Below, one piece after another: positions 34,401-37,665 of a stretch of DNA of 37,665 nucleotides. Where the stretch lies: assembly GCA_009801015.1 (NCBI GenBank), contig VHZZ01000176.1:32916-70580 (forward strand). Reading direction: 5' to 3'. The notes under the pieces are model-generated. The model saw nothing but the letters and a program-made list of their open reading frames with translations. It ran no database searches and was not told the DNA's origin. This DNA comes from Silene noctiflora (Eukaryota; Streptophyta; Magnoliopsida; Caryophyllales; Caryophyllaceae). Position numbers and translations under genes: made by a program. Position 1 is the first letter of the stretch. Every line of letters starts with the position of its first letter.

Positions 34401-37137
34401 ACTAAGAATCCGTCAAGCAGTTAAATAACAGAGAATATATATACATACCACAAAATAGAACCACCTTCATCACAAATGGAACAGACAGAATCAAAAATAT
34501 CATCATCGCCCTCTTCCTCATCATCTTCCCCATCTTCCCCATCAAGAGAGCCATCTTTCTCAGTTAAAGAACCACCTTCCTCTAAATCATCATCTTCAAC
34601 AATAAAAGCGTTCTGTCCTTTACTTCTTGGATTCTAAACACACCAAAAATGAGAATACATACATCACTAGCTTAGTTCAAGTTCTACAACACAAGGAAGA
34701 TGTCAGGACAAAAAAATTCAAAATATAGGATGCTAAAGATTAGCATACCTCCGGATCTTTGGTAATCTTCTGAAGCTTCTTCTCAAGACACATCATTAAG
34801 TACTGGCAAGAAACCATGTCATCATCAATTAACAAGGAACAACAGACATAATATTTTAAGAATATTAATTTCTATTAAACTCTAAGACACAATAATAGAT
34901 AGAAGTTGACAGAATGAAGTTAAGGGGTCTATTTATACTTCGTCTACATTATTCTCTTTCCCCTTCCCTTCTTTTCTCTCATGTAAATAATTAACATCCA
35001 TGGCCCCATAGTGCCCCAACTACACACTCACTTTGAGCCTAAGTACTGAATTTAATTGAGTTAAAAACAACAATGATGTCAAGAAATATAAAAGATGAGG
35101 AAAGACGGGATTTTTATCCGCTATTGAAGTCTGTGAAAATACAGAAAATTCATTTTTGAATTTACGAGAACTACACATATAAAGTTATCTTGTCTTACAG
35201 AAAATACGCCATTTCACGATATTACCAAGAATGAAGATAATTACGCATTTGTAAAATCAGCATCCAATTTATTTACTCATCAGCTGAACACCATTGAAAG
35301 TTAGCTTTAAGCTTTTGACTGTGAGGAACTAGGTTAATTTAAAATTCTTGATGAAAAAAGAGAACCTCGTCATAGAGCTAATTGCCAACAACAATTTCCA
35401 TGCACGTTAAAAATTTAGCTCCAAAAGTTCAAAGCTGAAGGAACATAAAAATAACTTTATACGAGCCTTCTATTCAAAATTAATCCCTTCTAAATAGCTT
35501 CAAGCATGCATATAATCAAGATGAGCGATTCACAGGAACCGCTGGCTTCACTTCCAGTTCAGAAGCATATGGAAACCACAAAATACACTAAAAAGTAACC
35601 TAACATATTATAATGACAACAAGTATTGTGAGGAGTCTGAAGACATGTTACAGATATATTATAACTTAACCAATTGCTCAGTGAACCAAACTTCCTCCCC
35701 TATTTCCATGCTCGCCCGCAAACAACATCAAACAAAATGTGACAAGATGGTAAACATGACAGAGATACATGGTAAGTGTTTCGATAAGCAGTCATTTACT
35801 TTTTTTTCTTTGCTGCATAGTTGTCTAGAACTGTCCATGTTCATGCACACTCATGTGATGTACCTTGATCTCTCTCATGACGATTCATGCTTGATGGTAA
35901 TACACTTACTCACTTTAATGCAATTGTAAATTCATTCACATCTAGATGTCAACACTTCCAAAACATGTTCAAATCTTTACATATAGCTATACATCCAATT
36001 AGCGCAAGCCCTAAAACATCTGAATAATGAATCCAGCTTTGTGCCAAAGAATTTATGCTACCAAGATCAAAAGTCGCGAAAACCCCCAACCTCATTAGCA
36101 AGGCAAAAAATTCCGAACCCCCTCAAGACTGTCATATTCATTACTAACTGTTTTATAAAAAGGTCATAGCTTTCTTCTGGGGCAAGGTCGCACTAACCTC
36201 AAGAAGATTCCAATTAACACTCTAAGCTTCGTAAAGTGAATCCAGATACCTTTTCCGGAGGCATTGCTCCCACTTATTGAATTGTAATTCTGTACACTTG
36301 ATGACCTCTATGCTACATGTGATTCTTTTAATGAAATCCTTATTTTTCTATCAGCAAAATGGGAAAAAAAGTGTATAAACGATGGGGTTTAACTTCTAGA
36401 GTTCTACAAAACATTGATAGTTAATACTTCATGTCCTCGTCAAAAACAACACCAACAGGAAGCGTACAAAAAGTACCAATAACCTAGGAGGGGAAATAGT
36501 CCAAACAGCATATATCAAACTAACAAACCTTTGATTTCTTTAATGAGTCATCACGCTCTACAGCTTTCTCAATCAATGCTTTATGATCAACTAGGTCATC
36601 TAGAGAAGGGCGGCCATCAAACGAGCTACAAAATAAATAAGACAGTGTACAGATCATTTCCGAGCAACTCCGGAATTCCATGACGGTGTACTAGAAATGG
36701 AGAAAGGACAATTTATCGCACAAGTACCTGAAAATTTTCGACATTCTATCCCAAAGATCCTTTCCAAGCAACTCTGGATTTCTCTTCACTAAATGTAGAA
36801 AATTCACGGTTATTAACACTGTCCTACTAAACTCCTCATAAGACTTCCTTGGTCTTTGAAGCGTGATCCAATTCTTCTCATGAAGTACAGATATCTCAGG
36901 CTTTACTCCAGAGATATCAAACTTCCAAGCTTTCACAATCTTATAAAGATTCCCAAGTCCATCACCAGATTTTCCACGCACATAGATCTTCATTCCTGAG
37001 CTTTTTTGGGCAGCCTCCCTTGTACTCCACCAAACAGGAAGAACAGCAAAGGAGATAGGTTCTGCCTTGTCATCCTCAAAATAGTACTGTGACACAAACG
37101 ACGGGACTTCCTCTGCTTCGTCATCAGAGGACGCCAT
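22498..37137 (-). CDS. EDM2: EDM2-like PHD-finger chromatin regulator, 19 coding exons
   Basis: Arabidopsis EDM2 reads histone marks, works with ASI1/IBM2 and AIPP1/EDM3, and controls transcripts whose introns contain heterochromatin, such as RPP7 and IBM1. Exons in order: 37137-36728, 36625-36529, 34802-34749, 34633-34449, 33329-33227, 33111-33010, 31668-31421, 31340-31251, 31122-30661, 30531-30381, 27984-27883, 27396-27304, 26776-26735, 25920-25810, 25641-25570, 25466-25348, 25259-25196, 25116-24956, 23548-22498. Total 3717 nt, 1238 aa (Arabidopsis about 1297). Residues 1-137 are the EDM2 N-terminal domain (QYYFEDD, RPRKSYEEFSRTVLITV). PHD modules follow at about 238-262, 290-345 and 360-400 (CSICDEGG, CQNCQHKQHQC, CRRCPKAYHRKCLPR). 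Residues 635-889 are methyltransferase-like, with DFCCGANDFS and GLNPPFGVNASLAN. The C-terminus is Pro/Tyr/Gly/Arg-rich and ends GGWIDD, like Arabidopsis GGWIND. Intron 16 uses a GC donor. An acceptor-like CAG|AAAGAAATATG just before the start suggests a leader intron. Confidence 0.95.
23549..24955 (-). other. EDM2 intron 18 with repeat debris
   Basis: This 1407-bp intron separates the end of the methyltransferase-like region from the long last exon. It contains a patch of 'gcgcc/gcctc' words around 23815-24065, of a kind also seen in TOP1 intron 8 and EDM2 intron 10, and a purine-rich palindromic element at 24321-24567. No exon matching Arabidopsis EDM2 was recognised inside it. Confidence 0.6.
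24321..24567. mobile_element. Probable palindromic MITE in EDM2 intron 18
   Basis: The left end reads GGTTTTGTTTGGATA and the right end, reverse-complemented, reads CCCTTTGTTTGGATA. Inside both ends, when read inwards, are purine-rich arms (GGAAAGGGAGGGGAATAG against GGATTTGGAGGGAAAGG). The flanks are CTA and TTA, near to but not an exact 3-bp duplication, so the superfamily (Harbinger/Tourist?) is uncertain. There is no coding capacity. Confidence 0.5.
25260..25347 (-). other. GC-AG intron in EDM2 (intron 16)
   Basis: Exon 16 ends ...ACAGAAAG and the intron starts GCAAGTTC, giving AG|GCAAGT, the strong consensus of natural GC donors. It ends TTTAG|G. Using the nearby GT (GCAA|GT) would put a stop in exon 17, so the GC donor is required for the conserved PAETERLDKKK sequence. 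The intron is 88 bases long. Confidence 0.8.
26254..26500. mobile_element. 247-bp Stowaway MITE in EDM2 intron 13
   Basis: The ends are CTCCCTCCATCCTAATTTTG and, reverse-complemented from the right, CTCCCTCCATCCCATATTTA, an 11-base perfect match and more beyond. TA flanks both sides (26252-26253, 26501-26502). The interior is AT-rich, with 'ttgtcccc' and 'tgcccccttc' words typical of plant Stowaway elements. There is no ORF that could encode a transposase. Confidence 0.85.
27075..27177. repeat. Degenerate CA/TG-rich alternating tract in EDM2 intron 12
   Basis: About 100 bases are dominated by CACA, GCAC and ACACGC words (for example 'acacgcgcttacacgcacac'). This is an imperfect purine-pyrimidine alternating tract, like a decayed (CA)n microsatellite. 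Such DNA can adopt Z-form under supercoiling, but nothing indicates a role here. Confidence 0.5.
28241..29280. mobile_element. ~1.04-kb non-autonomous DNA transposon in EDM2 intron 10
   Basis: A perfect 8-bp direct repeat, TTTTCAAA, flanks the element (28233-28240 and 29281-29288). The left terminus GGGTGTTTATTTTTGGCAGTAC matches the reverse-complemented right terminus CGTAGTTTATTTTCGCAGTAC, imperfect inverted repeats of ~21 bases. Similar 'gtactg' words recur inside. The centre (28330-29030) is strongly C/A-rich on the plus strand and gives two chance proline/threonine-rich ORFs, but no transposase. Eight-base duplications fit hAT. The termini are not a classic hAT consensus, so the superfamily is left open. 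Confidence 0.75.
30141..30216. repeat. 34-bp two-copy repeat in EDM2 intron 10
   Basis: GTTATAGTCCCTTTAAAAAT and the following 14 bases at 30141-30174 recur at 30183-30216 with three mismatches, a 42-base period. Confidence 0.8.
30787..30918 (-). repeat. 66-bp in-frame tandem duplication in EDM2 exon 9
   Basis: Positions 30787-30852 and 30853-30918 are near-identical 66-base units. They encode two successive 22-residue segments of the pattern TDRKI(S/P)KPQGTDTLG followed by (N/I)MSSEK. They lie in the poorly conserved linker between the PHD region and the methyltransferase-like region, so the insertion should be tolerated. Confidence 0.9.
32275..32400. repeat. Dispersed repeat, copy 1
   Basis: The stretch containing CAGTTACTTTAGTGAGCCAT and then 'ttgtattaaattacaatccaaaatc' matches 37440-37565 in the same orientation. 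The best part is ~55 bases at roughly 80% identity by eye. The family is not recognised. Confidence 0.6.
32622..32709. mobile_element. 88-bp Stowaway-like MITE in EDM2 intron 6
   Basis: The left end reads CTCCCTCCTCTCCATTTGAT and continues TCTATACATTTG. The right end, reverse-complemented, reads CTCCTATTTCATTTGATTCT and continues ATGCATTTG. TA lies on both sides (32620-32621, 32710-32711). It is almost all hairpin arm, with a ~25-base loop. Confidence 0.75.
33330..34448 (-). other. EDM2 intron 4, nothing recognised
   Basis: This 1119-bp intron interrupts the first PHD zinc-binding region inside a cysteine codon (TG|C). It is AT-rich. No exon, repeat with clear ends, or RNA gene was recognised. 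Confidence 0.6.
34803..36528 (-). other. EDM2 intron 2, nothing recognised
   Basis: This 1726-bp intron lies between the exons ending SLKKSK and starting YLMMCLEKK. It is AT-rich. The only sizeable ORF in it (35645-35929, + strand) has no recognisable similarity and is treated as chance. Confidence 0.55.
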
Positions 37138-37665
37138 ATTTCTTTCTGTACTTAATAAACAAATCAGAAACTTAACAGAGCACACAGGGAATCAAATCAT
37201 CAAATTTGCAAATTGATTTTTAAAAATGATACAGTAAACTTTTAGCATCATCCTTGAACTCTAAACCGTCTCCCATTCAATCCCCAATAATAATTCACAA
37301 GCAAGCAATAAAACAAATACCACCAAATATTTACATTGACACTATTACTTGTGTGCCTCAAGAGTTCCCGTAAAAAGCAATGTAGCTGGTTCAGTGTACA
37401 CAGCCTTACCCCTGCGTTAATAACACAAAAGGGTTGATTTTTTATGACCCAAATGAAAACTACGTCGAAAATTGGATGGTCTTTAACTTCACATTTTTTA
37501 TACAAAAAAACACAGTTACTTTAGTGAGTCATTTCGCTTTATTCCATTATAATTCAAAACCGAAATCCTCAAAATCACATAAATAAAACCCATCTTCTTT
37601 ATTAAAGCAACAACCACAGAGCTGAGGTGTCGCTCTGTGGTTGAAAGTCTAACAATTCAAAGGTC
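37138..37665 (-). other. EDM2 5' leader and upstream region
   Basis: A possible leader-exon boundary lies at 37145 (TACAG|AAAGAAATATG on the minus strand). A possible donor is at 37410/37409 (GCAGGG|GTAAGG), which would make a ~265-bp leader intron; this is inference. Without it, an in-frame 16-codon N-terminal extension from an ATG at 37185 is possible, but it has no counterpart in Arabidopsis EDM2. The right part carries the second copy of a dispersed repeat (37440-37565). Confidence 0.4.
37440..37565. repeat. Dispersed repeat, copy 2
   Basis: CAGTTACTTTAGTGAGTCAT followed by 'tttattccattataattcaaaac' matches the segment at 32275-32400. It is close to the presumed EDM2 promoter. Confidence 0.6.

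Noticed and set aside
35645-35929. 94-residue ORF in EDM2 intron 2
   Set aside because: It has no recognisable similarity or motif, lies opposite to the host gene inside an intron, and is a length expected by chance.
37138-37185. 16-residue N-terminal extension of EDM2
   Set aside because: It is in frame, but Arabidopsis EDM2 begins at the equivalent of the ATG at 37137 and an acceptor site lies within the extension.

Overview
The window is nuclear DNA from a flowering plant, most likely a eudicot. It is AT-rich, has many short introns with ordinary plant splice sites, carries small non-autonomous DNA transposons, and holds three genes whose products align along their length with plant TAF6, plant DNA topoisomerase I and EDM2 (ENHANCED DOWNY MILDEW 2). 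The species cannot be fixed. Scattered 'acggagta/tactccgt' words and CTCCCTCC-type MITE ends are common in several dicot lineages and do not decide it. Exon coordinates come from reading splice sites against remembered family alignments. All four gene models keep an open frame across every junction.

Layout, left to right. 1-1384 is repeat-bearing DNA in front of TAF6. TAF6 (1385-7627, + strand, 12 coding exons, 540 aa) is a subunit of the general transcription factor TFIID. 7628-9998 is intergenic and contains a G-box/ABRE pair near 8.5 kb and a 491-bp hAT-like MITE with a perfect 8-bp target duplication. 9999-11535 (+) is a two-exon gene for a 332-residue secreted protein. It has a signal peptide, then exact 20-residue repeats with core GRGGYNKPHPP, then a Gly/Tyr/His-rich tail broken by three RWPP motifs. 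This is the least familiar gene in the window. 12870-20450 (- strand, 15 coding exons, 962 aa, plus an inferred leader intron) is DNA topoisomerase IB with all five catalytic residues. 22498-37137 (-, 19 coding exons, 1238 aa) is an EDM2-like chromatin regulator with atypical PHD fingers and a methyltransferase-like domain, one of whose introns uses a GC donor. 37138-37665 is its upstream region.

TAF6, TOP1 and EDM2 all act in the nucleus on transcription, DNA topology and chromatin, but nothing shows that they are co-regulated; this looks like ordinary plant gene order. The parts worth a second look are the repeat-bearing secreted protein, the transposon load in EDM2 introns (including a ~1.04-kb element with matching 8-bp flanks), and several small local duplications. 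No rRNA, tRNA, CRISPR or prokaryotic-type system was seen.
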